Origin: a virus
Direction: 5' to 3' (one strand)
DNA length: 21,518 bases
IMG/VR virus record: IMGVR_UViG_3300014839_000045
Location: 1 to 21,518 of that record
In this document: one piece after another, positions 1-5,291 of the stretch
Numbering within the stretch: position 1 is the first letter of the stretch
Layout of the letters: each line of letters begins with the position of its first letter
Notes under the pieces: generated by a model
The model's database searches: none
Told to the model about the DNA's origin: nothing
The model's input: the letters and a program-made list of their open reading frames with translations, nothing else
Translations under genes and position numbers: made by a program

Positions 1-179
1 AATTCAGAATCCAACTCTCCGTATGTCTCTATCATCTTCTGTTCATCACGCTTCATGTCTTCTATAAGACAATCAAAGCATACAGGCCAGTTTTTGTCGG
101 CATCCTTGCCGCAAAAAATACACGGCTCCAAGCCTTTCAACCACCACCTGATGGTTTTATATAGATATGACAAACTCAT
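1..179 (-). CDS. Small Cys-rich protein, C-terminus off the left edge
   Basis: This reading frame starts at 179 and stays open to the window edge, giving 59 visible residues. The start is supported by an AAGGA ribosome binding site a few bases upstream. The protein has two CxxC pairs (Cys21/Cys24 and Cys36/Cys39), a spacing typical of a small zinc-binding knuckle. A Trp/Lys-rich segment (RWWLKGL) precedes them. Function is unknown; zinc binding is inferred from the Cys spacing. It is the last visible member of the minus-strand operon and follows the membrane-protein gene by 26 bases. That gap contains CCCGCC followed by an A-rich run leading into the ribosome site, a pattern seen before other genes of this block. 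Confidence 0.7.
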   Translation of the reverse strand, partial: MSLSYLYKTIRWWLKGLEPCIFCGKDADKNWPVCFDCLIEDMKRDEQKMIETYGELDSE

Positions 180-205
180 GTTATTTTCCTTTTTTCTGGC
201 GGGAA

Positions 206-568
206 TTAATCAACTACTGGAACAACTACTCCTTTACTAGCTTGATAATTCTTCCCATACTCAGTCAAAGCCTTCTTAAGCTCTACTAGCTTTTGAGTTA
301 GATACTCTTTCATATCCGTAAGGTATCCAAACTCATCAGGATGATTAGCTACATAAAGCATACAGGTCACAAATAGAACAATGAGACCTGCTGCCATATG
401 CGCTAGGATTGTAAATCCCAAAAACGCATACATGAATATCAATACGAAGATATCTGTAAACAACGGATGATGTTCAAGAAACTTCCTGATACGACGGGGA
501 AGCTTCTTATAGATTGAGGTAAAACCAAGAGTTGTAATACCGGCTAGAACAGCAGCTTCACCGATCAT
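206..568 (-). CDS. Small membrane protein with two predicted transmembrane helices
   Basis: The 120-residue product has a short N-terminal Gly/Ala-rich helix (residues 1-16) and a basic stretch (KKLPRRIRK, 21-29). Two adjacent hydrophobic segments follow, about 36-54 and 56-73. The C-terminal half is charged and probably helical (80-108). This suggests a hairpin membrane anchor with the tail in the cytoplasm, topology inferred from the positive-inside rule. An AGGAG sequence precedes the start. I do not recognise a family. Its place in the early-type block makes host takeover or superinfection exclusion possible, but the sequence shows neither. It follows the 139-residue gene after a gap holding a GC/A-rich inverted repeat. 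Confidence 0.75.
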   Translation of the reverse strand: MIGEAAVLAGITTLGFTSIYKKLPRRIRKFLEHHPLFTDIFVLIFMYAFLGFTILAHMAAGLIVLFVTCMLYVANHPDEFGYLTDMKEYLTQKLVELKKALTEYGKNYQASKGVVVPVVD

Positions 569-596
569 TGGATAAATCTCCTATGTTTGAGATTAG

Positions 597-622
597 CCGC
601 CTTTATTTTTTTTAATCGGCGG
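597..622. repeat. GC-armed inverted repeat with A/T loop
   Basis: CCGCC at 597-601 and GGCGG at 618-622 bracket a run of almost pure T on the plus strand. The right arm overlaps the last codons of the 612-1031 gene. No T-run follows on the transcript, so it is not a classical terminator. A similar element lies at 1505-1533. Confidence 0.55.
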
Positions 623-1031
623 GATTAACCTTCAACATGTTCATCATTGGTGCGAAAAGCTCATCAAGCTTTGCTTTCATCTTGAGCTTATCTTCATCAG
701 AAGGCTCAGGACAAAGCCTTTCTACTTGAGTAGAAAGACAATGAAGCAAGCCATCAGTTTCCCAATCATCAGCTACTTTTGTAGCTTCAATATCGAGAAT
801 AGCTGTTGCTGCTTCAACTGCGCATTTCTTTGCCTTTGAAGACTCCTTTTGAGTCTCTTCGCACTTCTTCAAAACATCACGACTACGTTGAAGAGCATTT
901 GTGGCTTGAATAAGCTCAGGATTATTGAGCTTAAATTCAATCAGATTGTGAAGATCTGTAAATGGTTGAGTAAGAACAAGCAAAGCTTGATTCAACTTCT
1001 CACTCAGTGATGAATTGATGAATGAAAGCAT
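612..1031 (-). CDS. Unknown helical protein
   Basis: The 139-residue protein has no family I recognise. It looks wholly alpha-helical. The central part (about 40-75) is rich in Lys, Glu and Ala with heptad-like spacing, so a coiled coil is possible. It has no signal peptide and no membrane segment. The start has TGAGGA upstream. Its last residues (NPAD) are encoded by a copy of the AATCGGCGGG element on the opposite strand, so the element reaches into the coding end. It lies between a 43-residue candidate gene and the two-helix membrane protein in the same operon. Confidence 0.75.
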   Translation of the reverse strand: MLSFINSSLSEKLNQALLVLTQPFTDLHNLIEFKLNNPELIQATNALQRSRDVLKKCEETQKESSKAKKCAVEAATAILDIEATKVADDWETDGLLHCLSTQVERLCPEPSDEDKLKMKAKLDELFAPMMNMLKVNPAD

Positions 1032-1052
1032 GAGTTCCTCAATCTTTCTTTG

Positions 1053-1184
1053 CTAGTAATGAAGTTCGAAATAATATTGACAGATAACAATTCGAATCCA
1101 CCTGCCGATATATTTATCCTCTCCCCATGAAAGAATGGGAAGTTTATGCGTGAAAAAAGAACGTGTTCCATGTAGAAACTTCAT
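1053..1184 (-). CDS. Candidate 43-residue protein, unknown
   Basis: An ATG frame fills most of the gap between two minus-strand genes and encodes a 43-residue basic, aromatic-rich peptide with WGEDKYIGRWIRI near its middle. Fit to the gap and protein-like composition support it. Against it, the start lacks a good ribosome site: only the purine run AAAGAAAG lies upstream, in a poly-A leader. No family recognised. Confidence 0.45.
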   Translation of the reverse strand: MKFLHGTRSFFTHKLPILSWGEDKYIGRWIRIVICQYYFELHY

Positions 1185-1206
1185 GTTTTTTTTCTTTCTT
1201 TTTTAA

Positions 1207-1389
1207 TTACTCACAATCGTCTTCATGAAGAGTTTCCAACGCTTCGTCAGTAAGATCCTCTTCTTGAAATCGCTTAATAACTTTTTGATCTAGTGTTGGA
1301 ATCTTATCTGACAAGTCAGAATTCCAGCACTTCTTATGAGCAAGTTTAGTTCCTTCAACCTCTTCATCGCAAATAACGCAAAGGCTCAT
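1207..1389 (-). CDS. Small zinc-finger-like acidic protein
   Basis: The 60-residue product begins with Cys4 and Cys7 (CxxC), followed by HKKC (His18, Cys21). These four ligands fit one small zinc site. The rest (about 24-60) is strongly acidic and helical. This is a common architecture for small phage proteins that bind nucleic acid or host proteins, but no specific role can be read. Its ATG overlaps the TGA of the upstream 30-residue gene (ATGA), which indicates translational coupling. Confidence 0.75.
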   Translation of the reverse strand: MSLCVICDEEVEGTKLAHKKCWNSDLSDKIPTLDQKVIKRFQEEDLTDEALETLHEDDCE

Positions 1390-1478
1390 TTGTTTTTCCT
1401 TGTTAAGATAATAGCGATAATTGCTGCTATCATAAGTCCTACATCTACGCCCATAGCGAAGATAGCTAGATTAAACAT
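1386..1478 (-). CDS. 30-residue single-pass membrane peptide
   Basis: This short gene has an excellent ribosome site (AAGGAG, seven bases before ATG). It encodes a nearly all-hydrophobic peptide ending in TRKNK: one transmembrane helix (about residues 4-25) with a short basic tail. Its stop overlaps the start of the zinc-finger-like gene as ATGA. The strong SD, coupled stop/start and clean membrane-helix composition support a real gene despite its size. Function unknown; small single-pass phage proteins include holin-like and membrane-modulating peptides, which is only an analogy. Confidence 0.7.
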   Translation of the reverse strand: MFNLAIFAMGVDVGLMIAAIIAIILTRKNK

Positions 1479-1504
1479 TAATTTCTCCTTGAGATTGAAT
1501 TAAC

Positions 1505-1533
1505 CCGCCTTTTATTTTTCTTTTTTTTGGCGG
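1505..1533. repeat. GC-armed inverted repeat with T/A-rich loop
   Basis: CCGCC at 1505-1509 and GGCGG at 1529-1533 enclose 19 bases that are nearly all pyrimidine on the plus strand. It lies just after the stop of the kinase gene (1535-1957) and before the ribosome site of the 30-residue gene, in the same relative place as the element at 597-622. It could be an RNA hairpin between cistrons. Confidence 0.55.
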
Positions 1534-1534
1534 A

Positions 1535-1957
1535 TTACATCTCAAATCTTTGAGCTTGTTTCTTGATACTCTCAAGTGGAACATTATGCGTATTACGCAT
1601 AGCATACAATTCCACATCTTGAGAATTACCTACAATAATCTCCTCGACTTCATAATGCATACTTACAGCTTTCTTCAGATAATAGTAATACTCCCACTTC
1701 TGAGTATTAGTATTATCTAGAATGACGAGATTAACATCATCAATCAATGCATTAACAAAAACCAATTGACAAGCTGTATGACATTGCTGAAGCTTCTTTG
1801 GATTGAACTCGTATTTTCCCAAAGCATTAATCATATAATCATCAGCACTACAGATGATACATGATTCTCCGTTTACACAGGCACTATGAAACAACTCATG
1901 TGCTTTTGTTGATTTACCAGAACCACTTACTCCGCGAAGAATAATCACCTTATGCAT
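1535..1957 (-). CDS. P-loop kinase, polynucleotide-kinase / N4BP2L-like
   Basis: The 140-residue protein carries a Walker A motif GVSGSGKST at residues 9-17. A downstream SADDY (37-41) occupies the place of the substrate-binding Asp in polynucleotide-kinase-like P-loop proteins. LVILDNTNTQKWE (78-89) is a hallmark of the AAA_33/N4BP2L group. RNTHNVP (121-127) with the C-terminal QAQRFE matches the lid/arginine region of that group. Members phosphorylate nucleic-acid ends or small substrates with ATP; the substrate here is not determined. At 140 residues it is essentially one kinase domain, without the phosphatase of T4 Pnkp. Phages use such enzymes to repair RNA or DNA ends, which fits the early-type block. 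Confidence 0.85.
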   Translation of the reverse strand: MHKVIILRGVSGSGKSTKAHELFHSACVNGESCIICSADDYMINALGKYEFNPKKLQQCHTACQLVFVNALIDDVNLVILDNTNTQKWEYYYYLKKAVSMHYEVEEIIVGNSQDVELYAMRNTHNVPLESIKKQAQRFEM

Positions 1958-1974
1958 TGTTTTTCTCCCTTGGA

Positions 1975-2268
1975 TTAAATCTTGCCTTCATACACTCCTC
2001 CTCCAATAATACACAATGGAAGAGTCAATGGAATAGCTAAAGCAGATAGCGGAGCAAACGGAACTAGAACTACTCCAAGTCCAGCTCCTACTACTGCTCC
2101 AACTATTGGATGATTCCTATCATGTCCATAGCAATAACCATTCACAGCCTGAATAACTGGGAAGGTTACAGGAGCAGCAATATGAACTGTTACCTGTATT
2201 GGAATCAAGACTGAACCAACAACACCACCGATAGCAGCACCAAGTAGAGCTCGATTCAATGTTTTCAT
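1975..2268 (-). CDS. Glycine-zipper hydrophobic membrane protein
   Basis: The 97-residue product is hydrophobic throughout. It has a glycine-zipper-like N-terminus (GAAIGGVVGSVLIP, residues 10-23) and a second Gly-rich hydrophobic stretch (GAVVGAGLGVVLVPFAPL, 57-74). A short polar loop (YCYGHDRNHP, 45-54) separates them. The pattern suggests two or three membrane segments that may oligomerise. AAAGGA lies upstream of the start, preceded by the CCCGCCGA-plus-poly-A leader. No family recognised. The three Gly-rich proteins of the late operon share the style, but I see no clear homology. Confidence 0.7.
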   Translation of the reverse strand: MKTLNRALLGAAIGGVVGSVLIPIQVTVHIAAPVTFPVIQAVNGYCYGHDRNHPIVGAVVGAGLGVVLVPFAPLSALAIPLTLPLCIIGGGVYEGKI

Positions 2269-2391
2269 AGCACTTTCCTTTGTTTTTTTCGGCGGGATAT
2301 CTAGACTAGGCTCTTAACCTATTATATTAACAACAATATAACAACATATTCTATTAACAGACTATAGGAAATATCCCCTAACTATTGAATA
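2269..2391 (-). other. Intergenic A/T-rich gap
   Basis: This 123-base gap separates the 253-residue gene from the glycine-zipper gene. It contains TATAAT-like sequence inside a run of TTGTT and TTAAT words and a TCGGCGGG copy at 2289-2296 (read on plus). A promoter for the downstream minus genes is possible, but I cannot pair a convincing -35 with it. Confidence 0.3.
2289..2296 (+). repeat. TCGGCGGG motif, intergenic copy
   Basis: An exact copy directly preceded by seven T residues. In the transcript it reads CCCGCCGA followed by poly-A and the ribosome site of the 1975-2268 gene. Confidence 0.6.
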
Positions 2392-3153
2392 CTAGAAAGA
2401 TACTTCCATCTGCTTATCCATCTCAACTCCCTCAAGATACCAACTAGTGATATCATAAGAAGGAGATGAGCGAACTGACTTATCCCAGAGTCCACGGACC
2501 GAAGCCGAGGAAAGTGAGGGAATAGAGGATGTAGAGGAGAGGTTCCCTTCCTCTTCCTTCATGTGAGATTCCTCAAGCATTTCAATGGCTTGCACAGCAC
2601 CCTCTGCCAAACCCTTCTCGCTGAACTGCTCGTCAACGTCCTCTGAATCGCCTGTGCAGAAGTACTTATTTACCTCTGTATCGGCCAAATCGAAATACTT
2701 TCCCCACAACCAAGTATTCTCACCAATGATGCTAGCACATTGATCCTTCAGTTGATTCCACTTATCCCAGCAACGTGCTCGATATTGGAACCACTGAGCT
2801 AACTGCTTGTTATTAGGATGGTTTAGGATACTATTAGCCCGCCGATTATCAGAAATCTTTCCTGAAAAGGCGGACCATACCAATCCTGCGTAGCTATTTC
2901 TCTGCCAAAGGGCGGAAATAGTCTTATTAGCTGACTGAATCAGCTTCATTCCACGAGCCATACGCTCTTGGATATCAATGATGCTATTAAACTTCACTTC
3001 CCAGTCTTCCTCTAGAAGACACATACGAGCAACGCTTGTGTTCCACTCCTTGACTTCGAGCATTGCTTTCTCACACAACATCTGGAAGAGCACTTGCTCG
3101 ATCTCAGGGGTTACTTCTTGATTCAACGTAGCCACTTGTGAAGATGTAAACAT
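2392..3153 (-). CDS. Unknown 253-residue protein
   Basis: This is the longest gene of the minus block, and I do not recognise it. The first ~150 residues are probably helical and rich in Trp, with several W-x(n)-W clusters (for example QWFQYRARCWDKW around 120-132). An acidic stretch follows (about 168-205), then a Ser-rich low-complexity segment (SSTSSIPSLSSAS, about 206-218), which suggests a folded head with a flexible tail. No signal peptide or membrane segment is visible. The start is supported by AGGAG six bases upstream. Its length and folded N-terminal part make it a reliable gene. Confidence 0.8.
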   Translation of the reverse strand: MFTSSQVATLNQEVTPEIEQVLFQMLCEKAMLEVKEWNTSVARMCLLEEDWEVKFNSIIDIQERMARGMKLIQSANKTISALWQRNSYAGLVWSAFSGKISDNRRANSILNHPNNKQLAQWFQYRARCWDKWNQLKDQCASIIGENTWLWGKYFDLADTEVNKYFCTGDSEDVDEQFSEKGLAEGAVQAIEMLEESHMKEEEGNLSSTSSIPSLSSASVRGLWDKSVRSSPSYDITSWYLEGVEMDKQMEVSF

Positions 3154-3184
3154 GAACTTCTCCTGTGGTTGGAAAGAACACTAA

Positions 3185-3391
3185 CTACTTGTTTTCTTTA
3201 TCTATTTTATATTTCACAATGCTAGATATATCCCGCGGATTGAAACGTTTTTGCTTAATCCAGCGTAGAACATTTCGCGTAGCAGTATTGAAAAACTTAG
3301 CTAGGTACTCAGTGTCTATCTTATCTATATAGATCTTACTCTGAGCACCATCGCAGTATCTGTTTCTATCATATCCTTCCTTAAAGATCAT
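3185..3391 (-). CDS. Small helix-turn-helix candidate
   Basis: The 68-residue protein contains a helix-turn-helix-like region at about 27-50: TEYLAKFFNTATRNVLRWIKQ, resembling the 'AKFFNVSTRTVLRWI' form of excisionase/MerR-type DNA-binding helices. A short basic tail follows. It could regulate the operon or assist recombination; no integrase is in view, so a regulator is the simpler reading. The start has AAGGAG upstream. The fold is inferred from the motif only. Confidence 0.65.
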   Translation of the reverse strand: MIFKEGYDRNRYCDGAQSKIYIDKIDTEYLAKFFNTATRNVLRWIKQKRFNPRDISSIVKYKIDKENK

Positions 3392-3439
3392 CGTATTACT
3401 CCTTATTTGGTATCGTGACTATAATACCCAAGATACCTT

Positions 3440-3559
3440 TTAAGCTATCATCTGTGGTTGAGTAGTCAAATACTTCTTGACATGTACCCTCCACGCTATT
3501 ATATAATGGGAGCAGACCACGCCGGGATTAAAGAATTTATTTTTTATTCTATAAGTCAT
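3440..3559 (-). CDS. Candidate 39-residue protein, unknown
   Basis: An ATG frame of 39 codons fills the 190-base gap upstream of the helix-turn-helix gene. The peptide is basic and aromatic (MTYRIKNKFF at the start, AWRVHVKKYL in the middle). Its only ribosome-site candidate, GAAGG, lies three bases from the ATG and within the GC hairpin at 3560-3572, which is weak. A GTG inside the frame at 3538 is an alternative start. The frame also overlaps a promoter-like sequence, so chance remains possible. Confidence 0.35.
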   Translation of the reverse strand: MTYRIKNKFFNPGVVCSHYIIAWRVHVKKYLTTQPQMIA

Positions 3560-3572
3560 CCGCCTTCGGCGG
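3560..3572. repeat. Tight GC hairpin CCGCC-TTC-GGCGG
   Basis: A perfect 5-bp inverted repeat with a 3-base loop lies between the stop of the 3583-3768 gene and the next frame. On the minus transcript it is followed by an A/T-rich stretch without a run of U, so rho-independent termination is unlikely. It contains a TCGGCGG motif core. Confidence 0.6.
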
Positions 3573-3582
3573 TACTCACTAG

Positions 3583-3768
3583 TCAGTAGTTGATTCGATC
3601 AACATTGATACCAACTGATTCAGTTACTTTATTTTTATTGGCGGTTAATACCTTTACAGCTAAACCTCTTTCTCTGAAGTAGTTACTATGTTTAATCACT
3701 GCTTCATTAGTTCTAGCAGTAAAAGACATGATTTGTTTCCCGCCTTGAAAAACAAGCACTGTAAACAT
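3583..3768 (-). CDS. Unknown 61-residue protein
   Basis: I chose the ATG at 3768 because GGAGG lies five bases upstream. A start 15 codons earlier is possible, but it has no ribosome site and would overlap the upstream 38-residue gene. The product has a beta-rich start (FTVLVFQGGKQIM) and a central amphipathic helix, compatible with a small alpha/beta fold. No family recognised. Its SD overlaps the stop codon of the upstream gene (GGAGGTAG), which suggests the two are translated in a coupled way. Confidence 0.65.
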   Translation of the reverse strand: MFTVLVFQGGKQIMSFTARTNEAVIKHSNYFRERGLAVKVLTANKNKVTESVGINVDRINY

Positions 3769-3770
3769 AA

Positions 3771-3887
3771 CTACCTCCAAAGAGTTGATTCCTTCAACTT
3801 CGCCATGTACCACGCCATATAGGCAGGCATACCAGCCTTCCTATACTCAAAGTAGAATACCAACAACCGAGAGTAGGTAAGAGACAT
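3771..3887 (-). CDS. 38-residue basic aromatic peptide, unknown
   Basis: This short frame has a perfect AAGGAGG five bases before ATG. The SD overlaps the TAA of the preceding gene, and its own TAG overlaps the SD of the next. It encodes a Tyr/Met-rich, basic peptide (YSRLLVFYFEYRKAGMPAYM near the start, AKLKESTLWR at the end). The seamless chain of stop and ribosome signals is the main reason to accept it. Function unknown. Confidence 0.65.
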   Translation of the reverse strand: MSLTYSRLLVFYFEYRKAGMPAYMAWYMAKLKESTLWR

Positions 3888-3897
3888 AACAGCCTCC

Positions 3898-4098
3898 TTA
3901 TCTCACCGCTTCAATGCTGTAGAGAGTTTCGCCTGCCAGGAACAACTTCACTGCCAGTGAACGCATCTGCCACACACTATTAACATACGTGTTGCCAAGC
4001 TCCTCTCCGTACTTGCCCTTCCTCCAAGCAACGTGAAGGCATGAAGCGCCTTGATCGAACAAGCACAATGCATACCGAAGATTCATCTTGATAGACAT
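3898..4098 (-). CDS. Unknown 66-residue protein
   Basis: GAGGAG precedes the ATG. The product is compact with a basic centre (WRKGKYGEELG, about 25-35) and a hydrophobic C-terminal helix (MRSLAVKLFLAGETLYSIEAV), and two Cys residues (12 and 20). No known family. It is followed without a gap by the 38-residue gene, so they share a transcript. Confidence 0.65.
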   Translation of the reverse strand: MSIKMNLRYALCLFDQGASCLHVAWRKGKYGEELGNTYVNSVWQMRSLAVKLFLAGETLYSIEAVR

Positions 4099-4151
4099 GA
4101 CTCTCTCCTCAAAGTAAAGGTTGCTATTAGCTATCCTATCCTATTAGTTGC

Positions 4152-4472
4152 CTACTCTTTATTCAGCCAGTCAATCACAGCACTGTCATGCTGTTCAATC
4201 GTGATACTGCTCTCAGGATCGTCCTCCTCGGACTCATCGAACTGCTTGGCTGTACCGAATCGAAGAACACACCCATATGGTGGTTCTTGTACATTCTCCA
4301 GCCACACTTCGGCATACGTCTCCTTCACGTGCTTAACAAGTTTAGCAAGCACTACTGTCTCATGCTTATCAAGCAGACGACCAACCAGAGCCTTCAACTC
4401 CTCCTTCTTAGTCGGATCAACCGTACAGAAAGGAACAAGAACCGAACCGTCAACATACATAAGCTCGTACAT
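4152..4472 (-). CDS. Unknown acidic 106-residue protein
   Basis: I chose the start at 4472 because AAAGGAG lies six bases upstream; the frame extends 24 codons further without a ribosome site, overlapping the upstream gene. The protein begins with beta-like segments (MYELMYVDGSVLVPF). A Lys/Glu-rich helical middle follows (about 19-50). The C-terminal third is acidic (FDESEEDDPESS, about 77-88) and ends in DWLNKE. Acidic small phage proteins are sometimes DNA mimics or host-factor inhibitors; nothing here proves that. Confidence 0.7.
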   Translation of the reverse strand: MYELMYVDGSVLVPFCTVDPTKKEELKALVGRLLDKHETVVLAKLVKHVKETYAEVWLENVQEPPYGCVLRFGTAKQFDESEEDDPESSITIEQHDSAVIDWLNKE

Positions 4473-4483
4473 GACACTCTCCT

Positions 4484-4627
4484 TTAGTTGTAAAGACACG
4501 CCAAGAACGTCGTGTGATGATGGGTAATAACCATCCGAACACAATGAATCCAGACACCAAGTCCAAATCCATGGATGATGGCTATACCATGTAGGAACAA
4601 GTCCTTCGTTGTAATAACACCACTCAT
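4484..4627 (-). CDS. 47-residue membrane peptide, unknown
   Basis: The start at 4627 has AGGAG upstream (AGGAGCATGCTATG). An earlier ATG at 4684 would overlap the DUF4258-like gene and has no ribosome site. The peptide has one hydrophobic segment (about 11-33: HGIAIIHGFGLGVWIHCVRMVI) and a His-rich turn (THHHT) before a hydrophobic end. Single membrane pass is likely. Its stop TAA overlaps the SD of the next gene (TAAAGGAG). Confidence 0.6.
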   Translation of the reverse strand: MSGVITTKDLFLHGIAIIHGFGLGVWIHCVRMVITHHHTTFLACLYN

Positions 4628-4668
4628 AGCATGCTCCTGTTGTTTGCGGCGGGTAATATCTACCCTAC

Positions 4669-4899
4669 CTAGTACACTGTACACACAACAAAACCGATAC
4701 TATTAGCAGCTATTACTACACTAGTTCTATTATGAGTTACTACTACCTTCCCATCAGCATCTTGCCTTACTAGCCCATACAGCAAGGCATTCATCATAGC
4801 CGTCCTATTAATCCGCCTTTCACGCAGTCTCTCCATGACATGCCATGAGAACGATACCATATTAGACTTCACACACTTGGTAATCTCCATGCGTGACAT
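4669..4899 (-). CDS. DUF4258-like protein
   Basis: The 76-residue product matches the outline of the DUF4258 family. It has a His in 'FSWH' (His20), then MERLRERRINR (22-32) in place of the usual 'ale-R-xx-R-gi', a helix with a Gly (ALLYGLV, 38-44), and strands ending in VVCTVY (71-76). Members are small standalone domains often grouped with RelE/BECR-type toxins, although RNase activity is not shown for most. AAGGAG lies five bases before ATG. It is the first well-supported gene of the minus operon after the control region. No antitoxin-like partner stands out, so a toxin role is uncertain. Confidence 0.65.
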   Translation of the reverse strand: MSRMEITKCVKSNMVSFSWHVMERLRERRINRTAMMNALLYGLVRQDADGKVVVTHNRTSVVIAANSIGFVVCTVY

Positions 4900-4926
4900 G
4901 ATGTCTCCTTGGTTTCGTGTTTCTTT

Positions 4927-4934
4927 TCGGCGGG
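4927..4934 (+). repeat. TCGGCGGG motif, intergenic copy
   Basis: An exact copy preceded by TTTCTTT. On the minus transcript it lies in the leader of the DUF4258-like gene as CCCGCCGAAAA, about 20 bases before the ribosome site. Confidence 0.6.
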
Positions 4935-4956
4935 ATAATCCACACCAATAGTTCTA

Positions 4957-4992
4957 CTACACTAGATAATAGAACTTAAAGCATACATACAT
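4957..4992 (-). CDS. Possible 11-codon leader ORF
   Basis: A perfect AAGGAG lies six bases before an ATG that opens only 11 codons (MYVCFKFYYLV, then TAG), 57 bases upstream of the DUF4258-like gene. It could be a regulatory leader peptide. The same SD lies inside the end of the overlapping 35-residue frame, so the signal may also be accidental. Confidence 0.3.
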   Translation of the reverse strand: MYVCFKFYYLV

Positions 4993-5083
4993 GATCTTCT
5001 CCTTGTTTGGTAACTAAACAGTTACCGTTGTTGAATGCCTTCCTCGATGACTCGGAAGTGAAAATGACTACCCGGCCCTTCAC
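4976..5083 (-). CDS. Candidate 35-residue protein with GTG start
   Basis: A frame starting at GTG 5083 encodes 35 residues with a beta-strand-like opening (KGRVVIFTSESSRKAF). The frame is open without ATG back to 5134. GGGGAGG lies about 11 bases upstream of the GTG, at the far end of useful spacing. It overlaps the 11-codon ORF out of frame. The protein-like composition argues for it and the poor start against it. Confidence 0.35.
   Translation of the reverse strand: MKGRVVIFTSESSRKAFNNGNCLVTKQGEDHVCML
5009..5026. repeat. Inverted repeat GGTAAC-N6-GTTACC
   Basis: Two perfect 6-bp arms separated by TAAACA lie near the upstream end of the minus operon. This could be a repressor operator or a small hairpin. 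It also falls inside the 35-residue candidate frame. Confidence 0.5.
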
Positions 5084-5131
5084 TACGAAAGGGACCTCCC
5101 CTACCTCCTCTCTAATGCACTCATAGGCTCC

Positions 5132-5155
5132 CCTTCAGAATAACCTTCAGAATAA
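5132..5155. repeat. Tandem 12-bp direct repeat
   Basis: CCTTCAGAATAA occurs twice back to back (5132-5143 and 5144-5155) in the divergent control region. Paired binding sites for a regulator, or a replication slip, are both possible. Confidence 0.7.
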
Positions 5156-5202
5156 CTCTCCTCAAAATCTCTATCCGGGGTATGCCCTATTGAATTCCCG
5201 AC

Positions 5203-5238
5203 TTGTTGTCAAAAGCTCTACTTTTAATAGAAAATAAT
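5203..5238. promoter_or_regulatory. Weak divergent promoter candidates
   Basis: On the plus strand, TTGTTG (5203-5208) and TAATAG (5225-5230) are 16 bases apart and would fire into the structural operon. On the minus strand, a perfect TTGACA (5212-5207) points at the early-type operon, but its -10 at 17 bases is poor (TAGGGC). The location between divergent operons is right. The individual boxes are weak, and a phage or alternative sigma factor would not show as this consensus. Confidence 0.25.
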
Positions 5239-5270
5239 TCCAATTTCACTCCCTAATGGACTTTTCCTTA

Positions 5271-5278
5271 TCGGCGGG
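5271..5278 (+). repeat. TCGGCGGG motif before the first plus-strand gene
   Basis: An exact copy preceded by TTTTCCTTA, 13 bases before the preferred ATG at 5292 (or inside the gene if 5256 is the start). No SD is present there, so GGCGGG may stand in for one or act otherwise. Confidence 0.5.
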
Positions 5279-5291
5279 TTATACTCCCCTT

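Noticed and set aside
55-240. Plus-strand frame of 61 codons
   Set aside because: It lies opposite the Cys-rich minus gene and the leader of the membrane-protein region, has no ribosome site and no protein-like pattern. The minus genes here have clear SD sequences.
1063-1096. TTCGAA pair (1063-1068 and 1091-1096) as an operator
   Set aside because: Each TTCGAA is a 6-bp self-palindrome and the sequence between shows no further symmetry. It also lies inside the 43-residue candidate frame.
3477-3507. TTGACA and TATAAT on the plus strand
   Set aside because: Good boxes, but the spacer is 19 bases and transcription would run antisense to the minus operon with no plus gene downstream until 5292. 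The A/T stretch also encodes part of a minus-strand candidate gene.
3541-3572. Rho-independent terminator at the GC hairpin
   Set aside because: On the minus transcript the hairpin is followed by mixed A/U without a U-run, and on plus there is no gene to end.
3769-3813. Longer start for the 3583-3768 gene
   Set aside because: The upstream ATG lacks a ribosome site and overlaps the 38-residue gene; GGAGG sits correctly before 3768.
4051-4527. Plus-strand frames of 158 and 99 codons
   Set aside because: Both run antisense to the 4152-4472 gene, have Ser/Thr- or Leu-rich composition typical of shadow frames, and lack SD sequences.
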